Notes: generated by a model not told the origin, from the sequence alone. Shown: positions 1-12,204, numbered from the stretch's first letter. The stretch: DNA of 64,000 bases from Coccinella septempunctata (GCF_907165205.1 NC_058193.1:23573521-23637520); one strand, 5' to 3'. Program-made: numbers and translations.

Positions 1-310
1 TTCTCAAGCTAGTGCATATTATGATATTACACTGATCTCTTGTATTTTCCATGCAAATAACTGGATTTGGTATGCCTTCAATCAGTTTGTATAAACTTCA
101 ATTATGTTCGTCACATATTTTCCGAAGAGATTCGACATTGTGATGAAGTACGTAATAACAGAAACTTTCACGTAGAACGGGCAACATAGCGTTGATTTAA
201 AACCCAAAAATGTTTTGACAAGCGTCATAACCCCACATTTTCGTACTATACAGAGTTAAATGTGTCAAATTTCCATGGCCAACCGACTGCTAAAATAAAA
301 GTGAATGGAG
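1..310 (+). repeat. Dispersed repeat family R1, copy 1 (cut by window edge)
   Basis: The stretch from the window start to about 310 reappears, in order, at 21970-22350 on the same strand and at 43215-43535 on the opposite strand. Shared landmarks are the ATTTTCCATGCAAATAA block, a CGTCATAACCCCACATTTT block and a terminal GGCCAACCGACTGCTAAAAT block. The last block recurs alone near 44375. No coding frame, terminal inverted repeat or poly-A tail is visible, so the class is unknown; a non-autonomous retroelement or Helitron-like unit are both possible. Confidence 0.75.
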
Positions 311-1777
311 TATAGTTAGTTCTGTTTATTACACAGATTCACATGATTGTTTGGTTATTTTGATCTACTCGAGTTTGAATTCCCGTATGCATGAGATACG
401 TAATTTTTTTTTGATATTCGGTATTGAAATATTACTTCTCTTGATTTTTCTCTTATGATGAATTGCGTATATTGGCTTTTTATGAAAAATTGTCATGCAC
501 TGATCCGATTAATTAGAAAATTTTTATTGGCAACCAGATCTTTAATTGTTTCGAATGACAGGCAAAATTTTGCATTATAAGGTAGTGATTAAGAAGTAAT
601 TCGCAAAATTCATATAATATTTTCGGTATTAATATTTACTGAAATTTTATTATTATTTTATTATCCACGAGGTTGGAGTGTAGCCTAATTTTTTGTACCA
701 TAAATGGATAGACCTTTTTCATCAGAGTGATGAAGTGGTTAAATTCATTGATTTCGTATTCAAAACTTTTTCCAGGTCATTCACATACTCTTCAGAAATT
801 ATTGATCTTTTTGAAGTGTTATAGAAAAACAATTTCAAGAATAAATGAAAATGTATTTGATACGTTCTTTCATCATCCTACAAATATTTTCGATAACACT
901 CAAGAAACATCAACCCCTCGTGAAGTGTATTTCATTAACCTCAAACAATACATAAAAAAGTAAAAATTCTGATTCATTTAAAACATTTCATTTCTATAAT
1001 GAAAAAGGGGATGGTATAAATGTCCCTTCAATAGCCAAATCATCCCCAACCAAAAAAAATAGTCTCTCCTGACTCAAAAAAAAAAAAAATCATCAATGTT
1101 GCGATCTATCTTAGAAAGCTCCTTCTACAAGTTGACTCCCTTGTTGAGTTGATCAGAAATCAACTTCTAACAGGAAAAGGCTAATCCACATACCACAAGG
1201 GTGATTAATAAACAATTTTTTTGCTCGAGAGTGAAACTTTTCTAAACCTTCAAGATTTTTCTGATATTTCATCAAAAAATCACTTCCTATTCATTCCTCT
1301 TGTGAAAGCCAAAGGCAGTTCATGTTTGAAAAATATTGATTTGAGCCTAGAGCCTACGCATTAATTATTCACCTCGTATATTTTGTGGTCTGACTGGCTT
1401 CCAGTTTTTCGCGTTCAATTATTCATTATTGAAGGAAACAACTTTCCTAAAAATACTAAATATTTCTAGCGATATAAACAGTGGATATTATGGGAATCAA
1501 CATATTCTCTTGATAACGATACTCAATTTACATTTCCCCCGGAGCAGAAGTGTTTATCTTCTCTCTGTCGAATCAAAAGCTCGGTAAATTTCTCACACTC
1601 ATTTAATTTCCAAATATTTTCGACGTATTCTATTTTACTCAATCCATACAATAGGATAACACGTGAACTTGCATAATGAAAAACAATTTAATACTTAGAA
1701 ACTCAATATTCTGAAGAAATTCAGTAAAAACTAATATTTAAAATAATATTCAGATGATATACGAGTATATTCCAGGT
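311..1777. other. AT-rich stretch, no gene seen
   Basis: No credible coding exon or RNA gene is seen. A 78-codon frame near 727-963 has no recognisable motif. A block near 680-720 resembles, in reverse orientation, a block near 34830-34875, so at least part of this stretch is old repeat. Confidence 0.4.
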
Positions 1778-1780
1778 TTA

Positions 1781-2725
1781 AGGCCCGTTTGCACCAATCC
1801 CCCTTAAAAGGAGTACTTAACTAAGCCTCGTTTAAAGTTAATGGACGCTTAATTTTATTCCCAGTTGCACGACTGTGGCTTAACAGAATCTTAAGTAAGG
1901 GGTCCTAAGTTTTAATATCAAGTGATATTTCAGTTATTTATTTTGGTGCAACTTCATCCTAGTCCAATAAAGCCATTTCATTGTTTGGCCGGTTGCCGAT
2001 GATCGTTGTCATTTCATTAGCTTAACTTTATTATCCTGTCAGTCATTGTCAAGCATATTATTATAATATTATCAAAGAGTAACAACTTTTTGTTGTTGAA
2101 TCAGCATTAATATCGATAATGATCATGATTGTCAAATAAAAGGTACCTAAGTTTATATAAGTACAACACTTTCCTTGTAAGGTCTTGTGTGAATTTGTTT
2201 TACTAATGTCATTGAGTATTAAATTCACCATCCAAATAAACAAATGGATTTAATACTCAATGCTAATGTTGAAGAGGAACGTGAAGAAAATGTCCTTATT
2301 GCCCTTGTTAGTACTAATACGGTGAATGATTGCCAAGCAAGTGGTGGTTATTTACGAAGGGCACTCAACTTCTCAACAGAAGAAAATAGTTTGTTGCTAA
2401 CTATAGTATGATTTGTGACACCAAATTGAAAATTAAAAAAGACTGATGGCATTACAATAAAGGCAAAAGAAAAGGCTTGGTATTCAGTAATGAATTTATT
2501 CAGTTTTCAAAATCCATCAAAAATGGGAAGTTCTGCAGCCAGTTCAACAAATTATTTCAGGTTAGAATCCCGCCCTTAAATACCTTAGCCTCATTACAGG
2601 AGCGCTTAAATTTAAGGCTAGCTTTAGCCATATAAATGTCACTTAACAGTTGGTGCAATATAATTTGAGTTAAGGGTTCATTTTAAGGGACACTTTACAC
2701 TAAGTGCGTTTGGTGCAAACGGGTC
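1781..2725. mobile_element. PIF/Harbinger-like DNA element, degenerate
   Basis: The left end GGCCCGTTTGCACCAA and the reverse complement of the right end GACCCGTTTGCACCAA form inverted termini. Both are flanked by TTA (1778-1780 and 2726-2728), the 3-bp TWA target duplication typical of PIF/Harbinger. Subterminal sequence is rich in CTTAA/TTAAG motifs on both sides. The roughly 945-bp body holds a broken Myb/SANT-like frame and no DDE transposase, so this is an internally deleted, non-autonomous copy. TIR, TSD and cargo were read directly; the superfamily assignment is inference from them. Confidence 0.7.
2244..2577 (+). pseudogene. Broken Myb/SANT-like DNA-binding protein fragment
   Basis: Starting at ATG 2244 the frame reads 55 codons, including the piece FSTEENSLLLTIV, to a TGA at 2409. 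In another frame it continues with KTDGITIKAKEKAW and more. The order F-T-x-E-E-N-x-L-L then KTD...KAKEKAW is typical of the Myb/SANT-like domain carried as a second protein by Harbinger elements and of related insect regulators. It lies between the inverted termini at 1781-2725, so it is the element's own cargo, not a host gene. One stop and at least one frameshift make it non-functional. Confidence 0.55.
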
Positions 2726-2928
2726 TTACAGCTCTAGATCGGAGTTTTTTATATCTTTCGACTGTCAACTGCCTTATATCCAATTTTTAAGATAAATCAA
2801 TCAAACTCGACTCAATAATGACCGTTGCCAAAATTCCATGAATATAAACTGCTCATCGAAACTCACGGATATTGAATTATTGATTTCTCTTCAGAAAAAC
2901 CTTACCTTAGTTCAAAATATATATTTAT

Positions 2929-3422
2929 ACAGGGTGTTCCCTAATTGAATGTCAATATTCATGGGGGTGATTTTTGGGCCCATTTCAAGAAGAAAACTTT
3001 ATATGAACATATGTCTCAAACGTGTTACCTTTTGAGATACAGGGTGGTATTATTTAGACAGTCAGTGGCACGCCACAGATTTTTCCTGATATAAAAATTA
3101 TTTTTGAAATTCAGGAAAAATCTGTGGCGTACCATCAATGTCTGTCAAAATAGTTAGGTCAAATTACGTACGAACGCCACTGGTGCAAATTTAGAAAAAA
3201 GTGATACATTAAAAAATGCCTCTTGATTCATAGTAAACATGTATGACAAATTTCATTGAAATATTTGAAGTGATATTTTAGATATTGATAAAAAGTTATT
3301 TATTTTTGAAAACTTTACCACCCTGTATCTCAAAAGGTAAGACATTTAGGACATACGTTCATATAAAATTGGCCCAAAAATCACCCCCATAAATATTGAC
3401 ATTCAATTAGAAAACACCATGT
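2929..3422. mobile_element. Foldback MITE with ~110-bp arms and an internal hairpin
   Basis: The left arm 2929-3049 (ACAGGGTGTTCCCTAATTGA and onward) is matched by the reverse complement of 3317-3422. The matched pieces include GGGGGTGATTTTTGGGCC and TTTTGAGATACAGGGTGGTA. TATA-type sequence flanks both sides, which suggests a TA target. A second, separate inverted repeat lies inside: 3064-3089 pairs with 3111-3136 around CGCCACAGATTTTTCCTGA. There is no coding capacity. Confidence 0.75.
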
Positions 3423-3549
3423 ATATTATAAGTAGGGTTTTCAGGTTGGAATAATAAAAATTCAAAGAAGTCAAAGTAACATGATAGAATCTTTGAAAAC
3501 GTATTTAAATTCACGAAAATTTCAAAAACTCATAAATCTATTCTACCTC

Positions 3550-3620
3550 AATACGAAGTATGACCTCCACTTGCATCAATAACTGCTTGACATACTTTCC
3601 ACAAAATTTTCCACTTTGGT
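3550..3620 (-). pseudogene. Tc1-like transposase C-terminal scrap
   Basis: Read on the minus strand, the frame gives WKVCQAVIDASGGHTSY followed by a stop. This is the usual C-terminus of Tc1-type DDE transposases (consensus style: R-x-x-A-V-I-x-A-x-G-G-x-T-x-Y). Only the last ~25 codons are recognisable and no inverted terminus was found, so it is a relic. Confidence 0.5.
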
Positions 3621-4142
3621 AGTGCCATTAGTTCACGTGGAGAAGTAACGTGAGAGTAAACGTGATTTCACTCTTTGGCTAACATTGATTCAATTGGTCA
3701 CTTGCATAGTTTTGTTCGACCAGTCTGAAGTATCTCAAGATGAAACTGGTCTTGGCATAATAAAAATTCCATTTTTAATTACTTAGAAATACAGGCTAAT
3801 GAGAAAATCATGAAAAAGTGAACACTAGGATAAAAATGATTAAACTTGATGTAAACAAATCAAAGAATGGCAGAAGGCAGGAGACATAGGACGCTTTCCT
3901 GTTGAAAAGTAGAAGAAGAAGAAACCTTGCTTCACGATGAACTAGAAGACATTTCTATAATCATTTAAAGCTTGTGCGATTGAATAACTGTATGAAGATT
4001 CATGATAAATATGCGCATCTTCGGAAGATATCCGCCAACTTATAACGAGCAGTTTATTTTTGAACTGAGTGCATGAAAGAAAGTGTATGATAAATTCGAA
4101 GAAATCGTTGAATAATTCTCGTTTTTTTTTCTACAGCCTAGA

Positions 4143-4353
4143 ATGTCCTTTTCGAAATACAACGTGAATGCAATGACAGACCCCCTGTCAGCCTTACCGT
4201 CGCCGATAATACGCAAGCAACGACGAAGTTCTGTTTTCGTGGGCAGTAGTCCAGCTGCTTTTGTTTTGAATCCACCACCGAGAAGAACGAAGTCTGCTGT
4301 TGACATTCATCATATGGTTATCAACGAACACAGTCCAACTTTGTCGCTGACAG
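4143..4353 (+). CDS. Host gene, first visible coding exon (Ser-rich protein of unknown function)
   Basis: A strong acceptor (TTTTTTTTCTACAG, ending at 4136) lies just before ATG 4143, so at least one upstream, probably 5'-UTR, exon exists outside what I can define. The frame starts MSFSKYNVNAMTDPLSALPS and includes RKQRRSSVFVGSSP and PPPRRTKSAVDIHH. It ends at a donor, CAG|GTAATA, with exon end 4353. The exon is 211 nt, leaving phase 1. The next exon at 15459 begins in the matching phase, and the two give 852 nt, exactly 284 codons with the stop. The protein is basic and Ser/Pro-rich without a signal peptide or membrane segment, which suggests a cytoplasmic or nuclear disordered region. I do not recognise the family. 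The open frame continues past the donor to 4841, but that part runs into mariner A and is chance. Confidence 0.7.
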
Positions 4354-4477
4354 GTAATAGGAAAGGTACAATCAATTCCGCACTTTTACGGCTTATGCTC
4401 ACAAAAACATTCATTTCATTGAGATCTTTTAATCTTAGTAAATCTATCAAGATTTTTAATGACTCGATTCATACATA

Positions 4478-5736
4478 CGAGGATATATTGAAAAATTCTC
4501 AGCCTACTATAGAACCAAAAAAAAATGTCAAAATATTTTATTACTCATCATATTCTCTTCTGGATTGGATACATTTATTACAGCGAACTCGACAGCGAAC
4601 CTGCAACTTCTCTAGACCTTGTTTCTGTTGCTCTGCAAACCAGAGCTCCACAGCTTTTATTACCTCCTCGTTGGAAGAAAATTTTAAACTTTTTTCAATT
4701 GAGGAAAGAGATGATAGTCGGATGGAAAAAAATCTGGTGAATAAGGGAGGTGTTCTAGTAATCCAAACGTTAAATCACGAATTTTTTGCATGGCATCATG
4801 TGATTTGTGTGCAGGGGCAAAAACAAAACACCTTTAGATAGCTTTCCGCGTCTTTTCTCTTTAATTTTTTCCCGAAGAGTGGTCAGTAATGTCGAATACC
4901 AATCTCCGGTTATTGTTCTACCCTTATCCAAAAAATCAATCATGATTACTCCAAGGCAATCCCAAAAAACTGAAGAAGAACTTTTTCAGCAGATTTTTGG
5001 ACACGAAACTTCTTGGGTCTTGGAGAACCAGAGTGTCGCCATTCTATCGATTGTTGCTTTGTTTCGGGATCTTAGAAATTCACCCAAGTCTCATCCACAG
5101 TAACACTTGGGTTTAAGAAGTCTCCATCGTTTTCAAATCGAGCCCAGATCGAATGCGAAACGCGATGCATCTACCCTTGCACGCTTTTGGTCAACATTCA
5201 AACATTTGGGAATCCATTTTGCAGCAATATCCAAATTGACGTGAACTATATGATGAACGCGTTCGTATGAAATATTCAGTTGCTCAGATATCCGTTTTAG
5301 CCCAATTCGACGGTCTGATGAAAACATTACATAAACTGCATCAATAATTTCGGGGACTGACACAGAAACTTGCCTTCCCGATCAGACATCATCTTCAATG
5401 GAAAATTTACCTCTTTTGAAGCTTGCAGTCCAATTTTTCACGGTCGCATACGAAGGACATTGATCACCAAGGGTATTAAGTATATCTTCGTGAATCTGCT
5501 TATCGCTTAACCCTTTTAAATATAGGTACTTGATGATGGCTCGATACTCCAATTTTTCGATTTTCACAATTTCGGTGGAAATCTTCTTTATTTCAATTTA
5601 TTGCGTAACTCCGATTTACTTTTTTGACCTCAAATTTCACACTGATCTAATGATTTATTATTCGTTGCTATGGTAAAACAATATTTCTTTTATTCATGGA
5701 ACTAGTCTAGGCTAACTAGATATCAATACGTCCTCG
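4478..5736 (-). mobile_element. mariner element copy A (dead)
   Basis: The element starts CGAGGATATATTGAAAAATT, and its other end is the inverted CGAGGACGTATTGAT. Each end is flanked by TA (4476-4477 and 5737-5738), the mariner target. The minus-strand transposase runs from about 5590 to 4541. The N-terminal helix-turn-helix region (KIEKLEYRAIIKYLYLKGLS, CPSYATVKNWTASFKRGKF) is clear. The frame is broken by stops and frameshifts, and the initiator ATG seen in copy B is ATT here. It sits ~125 bp downstream of the first coding exon, in the intron, antisense to the gene. Confidence 0.9.
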
Positions 5737-7279
5737 TATTTCATATCGTGATTCCGCTGGGAATAGAAAAATACAAAGTTCAAACAATAAGGTACCTAAT
5801 AGTGTGAATATTTTAAATCGATAGGTATTACATGTATAAGGATGAAGAAATAAATAGGATCATACTCCTTACATCCGAAAATCTAAAAGTGTATGATAAA
5901 AAAAAGTATCATATGAATATAAAATTTGTGCTGCCAAGCATCGCTCTCCAAATTTTTATAGTCATACATCAATATGATCACACAAAAGAAAATAATAAAT
6001 AAATAAAAAAATCGTTTATTTATCTATCAAGAAATATAGAACATGTATGTCTAATTTTCTTATTGCCTAGAGTGAATTAGAAACATGTTAACCACTCGAA
6101 CACTTGAATCGAAACATCGTAACTCCAATTATACGTCTTAAAAATCAATAGATACGTCTTCTTCAATGTCCATCTAAATTGACTATCCCCTATTTTCACA
6201 TTATTCCAACAATATGAACAACAATTGCAACTATAAAAATGATGGAAACAATAAAAACCCGTTGGATGAAATTTGAAATAAATTATAGTCAAAGTTACAC
6301 CTAATAAAAACTGCGCAATCTATGTAATAACAATCACACAATATTCCCTTCAGATTATTGAAGCAATGTATTAATTGACTCAGTGTATTTGTTATGTTAT
6401 AAAACATTTCAATATTTCGTTACGTTCGCTGCTCATTATTCAAGATTTCTCATGATTATTCTATGCATGGTTATTAGTGTATGATGACCATCTTTGCCAT
6501 TATCATTTGGAGATCTGATTTCAGTGATATGATTCACATATATAAACCACCAACCGATTAAAAAAAAACTTCTGTTAGATGCCGAAGTCGATATATCATC
6601 AAGTAAAGCACACTACCCATAAGCCTATATATCTCCAATAATAAATCAGAACATATCGCTTCCCCGAATGAAATAATGCCGGCAGCATAACTATTATTCA
6701 TGAACATCAGCAAGTTTACTTGTTTTACTAACGAATTACCTAATATTGTTACACATACATTTTGTCTGACGTTACCAATTACATCAATTCACAGATGGTG
6801 TAAATTGGTTGTAAAAATTTCGCAACATGTCGTTACGAATTACGAATATTTCTGTTGAATGATGGAAAAATTTTGCACAGTATTTCACCGGATTTTTTTC
6901 ACCTCTGCATCGTTCAAGGATGTATAAAATGATGTAATATCATTATTTGTTTCTATTCACTCATTTCAGGAACATATAAAAGTGATTGAATACCCTACAA
7001 AATAAGCACATATGTGACATTTTGAAAGAATCAATGAGCAACTCAGGCCTCAATTAAGTATAATAAATTATAATGAACAATGAGCTGTCGAGGAAACGCT
7101 GCTCTTCATAGCTATTTTGAGTGGACTTTTACTCGGAAGAAATGCTGAATATTCAATAATGCAAAAACAATAGTGATGAAATTACTAAAAAACAGGAATG
7201 TCTTCTTATTAACTAGATAATATGCGGGTTGAAAACTCGAAAAATATTTGAAATTCATAAAAATGAATAGCTTTTTTTT

Positions 7280-7390
7280 ATTTTGACATATAAAGTGGCA
7301 TTCCTCAAAACTAACTGACGTTTTGAAACGTTCTATTTTTCGTAGCCAGTTACGAAAAGTAGAATATTTTGCAACCGATGATGAATAGAT
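7280..7390 (-). repeat. Short dispersed repeat, shared with 60005-60110
   Basis: The reverse complement of this stretch matches 60005-60110 over about 100 bp. Shared landmarks are AAATATTYTACTTTTCGTAA, TTTCAAAACGTCARTTAGTTT and CACTTTATATGTC. Nothing coding is seen; the class is unknown. Confidence 0.6.
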
Positions 7391-7829
7391 ACTTGCTTCC
7401 ATAATAACGGAGTGAAAAATTAAATATTTCCGTCAGTAGACGATTTGAAAATAATCACACTATTTTTCTTATTTCGCATTCTTCTGCACTCATTACGATA
7501 AATAATGCTTCTTCCAACTGGTTCTACAAAGCCACAAATAACTATTGTTATGAGAGAGATATAAATGTTTCTAACAATTATATATTGTATTGGTTTTCAA
7601 AAGTTCGAAACCACAAAACCTAGAATGAACATAAAAAAATGCTGCATTTATCAAGAATAATATGTTTACCACTTGCATTTTTTTTCTGATATTGCATTGG
7701 GGTTGAGATATTGAGGGTGGTGGTGGCTATACTGTTTATTCTTTGTTCGTTTCTGTTGATGTTTCTTTTATCGTTCGAATTTTTATCACTTTTTTTATTA
7801 ATTTTTGCATTCGTAGGACGTTTTATGTA

Positions 7830-9112
7830 CGAGGATGTATTGAAATCTAGTTAGCCTAGACCAGTTCTATGCATAAAAAAATATTGCGTTACCATAGCAA
7901 CGAACAATAACTCATCAGAAGTGTCACTGTGAAGTTTGAGGTCAAAAAAGTAAACTAGAGGTACTTAATAGATTTAAAGAAAGAAGATGTCCACCGAAAT
8001 TGTGAAAATCGAAAAATTGGAGTATCGGGCCATCATCTTGTACTTGTACTTGTATTTAAAAAGGTTAAGAGGTAAGCAGATTTACGAAGATATGCTTAAT
8101 ACTCTTGGTGATCAATGTCCTTCGTATGCGACCGTGAAAAATTGGACTGCAAGCTTCAAAAGAGGTAAATTTTCCATTGAAGATGATGACCGATCGGGAA
8201 GGCCAATTTCTGTGTCAGTCCCCGAAAATATCGATGCGCAGTTCATGACATGATTTTATAAGACCGTCAATTGGGATAAAACGGATATCTGAAGCACTGA
8301 ATATTTCATACGAACGCGTTCATCATATAGTCAATTTGGACAGAAAAATTGCTGCAAAATGGATACCCAAATGTTTGCATGTTGACCAAAAGCGTGCAAG
8401 GGTAGAAGCATCGCGTTCGATCTGTGCTCGATTTGAAAACGTGTAGACTTCTTAAACCAAATTGTTACTAGTGATGAGACTTTGGTACATTTCTACGATC
8501 TTGAAACAAAGCAACAATCGATGGAATAGCGACACTCTGGTTCTCCAGGACCTAAGAAGTTTCGTGTCCAAAAATCTGCTGGAAAAGTTCTTGCTTCAGT
8601 TTTTTGGGATTGCCATTATTGATCATGGATTGATTTTTTGGATAAGAGTATAACAATTACCGGAGATTACTATTCGACATTACTGACCACTCTACGGAAA
8701 AAAATTAAAGAGAAAAGACGCGGAAAGTTATCCAAAGGTGTTTTGTTTTTGCAGAACAACACCCATTCACACAGATCTCATATTGCCATGCAAAAAATTC
8801 GATTTGGGGTTTGAATTATTAGAATTATTAGTATTCACCTGATTTGTCTCTATCCAACTATCATATCTTTCCTCAACTGAAAAAAAGTTTAAAAGGTCGT
8901 AATTTTTTTTCCAACGAGGAGGTGATAAAGGCTGTGGAGATCTGGTTTGCAGAGCGAGAAGAAACATTTTTTTTGAAAGGTCTAGAGACGTTGCAGGTTC
9001 GCTATAATAAATGTATTCAATTAAGAGGAGAATATGTTGAGTAATAAAATATTTTGACATTTTAATTTTGTTTGGTTCTATAGTAGGCTAAGAATTTTTC
9101 AATATATCCTCG
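7830..9112 (+). mobile_element. mariner element copy B (dead)
   Basis: TA-flanked (7828-7829, 9113-9114) with inverted ends CGAGGATGTATTGAAATCTA and CGAGGATATATTGAAAAATT. The transposase starts at ATG 7987 (MSTEIVKIEKLEYRAI) and its last codons end at TAA 9044. The HTH region is intact to about 8190. Frameshifts then follow near 8250 and 8450, and a stop falls after the DETLVHFYDLETKQQS segment. Family knowledge: this is the DD34D mariner type. The first catalytic-box D is present but neighbouring residues differ from copy C. The element is on the same strand as the host gene, in its intron. Confidence 0.9.
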
Positions 9113-9284
9113 TATATTTCTCCACGAAGTAGTAATTCGTTTTCTCTATTTTATGTTAAATCTATAATTCATATGATTAGTGAACTGCATGTAATTTTCA
9201 GTATATCTTTTTAACGATTGGAATTGCTCCAATAAATCTGTCGCAGCTTTTGAAAATATTTCAATATTTTCATCTTACTCTGAG

Positions 9285-9472
9285 AACTGATGAAGTATTT
9301 AACAGATTTTCGAAAACCAGTGTCTACGATTCAATTTTTTGAAAGACCAAATATAACTGGTCATCAGCAAATGAGCTCGTTCAAAAATTTCACTCCTTTG
9401 GACTTATCAATGTCCACCAAATGTGGAGAAATATTTCCATCGCATAAGACCCTGAAAGAATTTCTCAAATGA
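9285..9472 (+). CDS. Candidate alternative last exon of the host gene
   Basis: A pyrimidine-rich acceptor (CATCTTACTCTGAG, AG at 9283-9284) opens a frame that is in phase with the first exon's donor (phase 1). It runs 61 codons from ATG 9290-9292 to TGA 9470-9472. It contains STIQFFERPNITGHQQ, an E-R-P-x4-H pattern like the three ERP motifs of the downstream exon at 15459 (ERP-x5-H, ERP-x3-H, ERP-x4-H). An AATAAA lies at 9843-9848, about 370 bp past the stop. Used as a terminal exon it would give a ~132-residue short isoform. The splice site, phase and motif are seen; use as an exon is inferred. It lies just outside mariner B, so it is not transposon sequence. Confidence 0.4.
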
Positions 9473-10199
9473 AAACTTCAAAGTGAACACATTCTCTTCA
9501 TCTTTTATAAACATTCATATCGAATTTTAGAAGTACCAATAGTACCATTTCCATTTCCAAAACTCCTATTGGAGCCTTGAGCGATATTGAGAAATAAGAC
9601 AAGTACGTATTTAGCGTATTCCACTCTGATGTCGCTGATTTCCCTCTAGAATTACACTCCCTATCTTAGGAAATATGGGGAAATGTTGAGTACATTCTGT
9701 TGAATAGAAACACAGAAATTTCCTGAATGTCTGTTCATTCAGTTACGAACTCCTTATTCGCAAAGGATTCGTAGTCGTCTTGAAATGCAAATGAACGATA
9801 AGTGTGTCGTAATTATGCCCAACAGAGTCAATTTTGAACTTGAATAAAGTCTATCCTCTGACGTTCGCGAACTTTCCGACAGTCAACAATCGCTGAAACC
9901 GTTCCTGCAGCTGCTGGAGTGTTGATAACACAGGGGTATAGAGGTTCCTTCTCGTTCGGGTTCGGTAGATTATATTCTCAGTCTACCCTGAGAATTTAAT
10001 CTGCCAGATATAAGAACTTTAATTATCCGGAATATAAATTGATTCGAAATTTTGATTGGCGCCGTTTGAAGCCGGCGGAAATCTTCATTTGGTGAATAAA
10101 AAACAAGATTCAAGATCTCCCGACCTTGAAAAACTTGTCAAGAGTCAAGGATGAAGTATTTCAGGTACCTACAACTACGGTGGAAGATTGAAAACTTAC

Positions 10200-12160
10200 G
10201 AGGCGCTTGTCAATTCATAGATATCACAAATCACTCACTAGTGCGAGTGAACCATTTATTGATAGGATAAGGGACATGTTCAGGGACATAGCTACAGGGG
10301 GTGCAAGTAGGGTTTCCACCACTCCCGGAATTCCGAGATTCTCCCGGAATTCAGCCCTAAAAATTCGAATCTCCCGGCTCCCGGAAGGAATTTTAAATAT
10401 ACATGATTCTCCCGGAATATCAACTTTCTCGAATAATTTTACGTTATGCGCACCGACGAAATTGTTGAGAGCATCGAAAATCACACGACGGCGCATAATC
10501 GCGATTTATTATGAGCAAGCTCCTTGCGGATGGATCATGATCAGATATTGTATTGGTCACATACCATCGTGTCTCGCGCACGCGCCCTCATCCTTCCCTT
10601 TTTAATTTGCAATTAGCAGCTATTCATGAAGTTATTTGAATACACTCGCAATATCTAGTGAAACTGTCTATTCTGATTCTGTAAGTGAGCAAGTGCCACA
10701 AAAAAAGACAAAATATTCAACGTCGTTTCAAGACAAGTGGTTAACTTAATTTGGTTCGCTTATAAAGAGAGATATCTTCAACGGAGAATGTAAATTATGG
10801 CGGAAAACAATTAATGTTAAGTACGAGGGTGTTTCATTCATATGGTTTTTTTTTGCTCCCGGATTTTCAGAGCCAAGAGGTGGCAACCCTAGGTGCAAGG
10901 GGTGCTCGGTCCCTTCTGAGGCGAGGCTTGACTTTTTCAGGTCACGCGAGGCGTGACCTACAGATCCTGCCACACTCCGGGCATGGATAGTCACCAACCT
11001 GATCTGGCCGCCGCTATATCCTCCTCGAGTCTCCATTATAACTGTGTACCAAAGACCTCCACTGTGACCTGTCTCAACGCAAGTTGTTCCAGTTATGATT
11101 GGCATTAACTGATTTTAGGGATTGATGTAGTACCTATATCCTTAAAACGCTTATACTGGTCTCCTACTTTGGGAATCTTGTGTCTTGCATTCTCAGAATG
11201 TGGCCGCTCCATCTGAGTCGATCCCTCGTTACTTGAGTCTCAATTGTTATACAACTCGCGCATTGCAAGACTCCTGCATTTGAAACTTTGTGGAACCAAT
11301 TAATGTGCATTATTTGTCTTAGATGACGTTGTTGCGTTTGTTCAAGCGGTTCAATATGTCGCCTGTAGGGCGTCCAGCTTTCGCTTCCGTAAAGAAGCGT
11401 TAGGAGGACCATTGCTTTGTAAACAGCTGTCTTGGTCTTCAGATTGAGGTCTTGATTTTGAAACACTCTGTCCTTCAGCTTCCAGAATGTCCATAATGCC
11501 GAATTGATACGGTTGTGTATTTCCGTGTCTAGGTTAGCCCTAGTATTTATGAAGCTTTCCGAGAATATGAACTGCCCGACCTGTTCTAGAGTTTCATTCT
11601 CCAGGCTGATATCTGTTTGAAGGCTTTCTGGTGGACTTACCAGAATTTTGGCTTTGTCGATATTGAGTCTAAGGCCTAAAGCTTCGTGTAATATATTTAT
11701 AGGTGTCCAATATCATCTGTAGATCCTCTGGGCTACTAGCGCGCAGTCGTCTGCCTATTGAAGTTCCGTGATAAACTTTGTACGAGTTTTTGCTCTGAGG
11801 CGCTTCAAGAAATAGGCCTCCATCGAATCTGAATCTTATTCCAACACCTCTTACAGGCATACTTATGAAAGCAATTATCAAGACAGCTAAGGCGAAAATA
11901 TTGAACAGGCTTCTAAACACTGATAAGAATTTTTCGGTTACTCCAAGGAGTCTCATGATTTTTCACAGCGCTCTCCGATTCACTGAGTCGAATTCCTTAC
12001 TTAAATCGATGTAGGATGTATTGCTTTGATTGTTGTTCACGGGGCTATCTCTTGCAGCTGTCGCAGTGTAAAAATTAAGTCCACCGTACCTCAATTTGGT
12101 CAAAAGCCGCACTGGGATTCAGAAGCCACTGATTTTCAAATCAAGGTCAACGAATCATAA
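10200..12160 (-). mobile_element. Non-LTR retrotransposon fragment 1 (RT plus C-terminal zinc finger), broken
   Basis: Minus-strand frames, in order from 12160 downward, show a finger/palm piece (SYIDLSKEFDSVN), the catalytic box as Q-stop-ADD near 11755 (TAG where Y is expected), then KAKILVSPPESLQ. Next come LDTEIHNRINSALWTFWKLK, VYKAMVLLTLLYGSESWT and RDRLRWSGHILRMQD. Near 11000 a zinc-finger-like CPECGRICRSRL follows, and the tail closes at a stop about 10224. This RT, LRWxGHxLRM and CxxC order belongs to a widespread insect RTE-like LINE group. Frameshifts, stops and an apparent palm deletion make it dead. The 3' third is locally GC-rich and is interrupted by a hAT element. Confidence 0.8.
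10308..10891. mobile_element. hAT element, internally deleted, nested in the LINE
   Basis: Termini TAGGGTTTCCACC (left) and TAGGGTTGCCACC (reverse complement of right) are 13-bp inverted repeats with one mismatch. They are flanked by a perfect 8-bp duplication GGTGCAAG at 10300-10307 and 10892-10899, the hAT signature. Removing the element restores the open LINE tail on the minus strand. Subterminal sequence repeats CTCCCGGAATT. On the + strand near 10700-10790 a remnant KKTKYSTSFQDKWL resembles the start of hAT/ZMYM-type transposase proteins. No catalytic domain remains. Confidence 0.85.
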
Positions 12161-12204
12161 AATTGTTAGTTGCTCTAACAGATTCCTGAAAGCACAATTT
12201 GTAG

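Noticed and set aside
4354..4841. Continuation of the 4143 open frame for 160 more codons
   Set aside because: It crosses a good splice donor and runs antisense through the end of mariner A, so it is a chance read-through.
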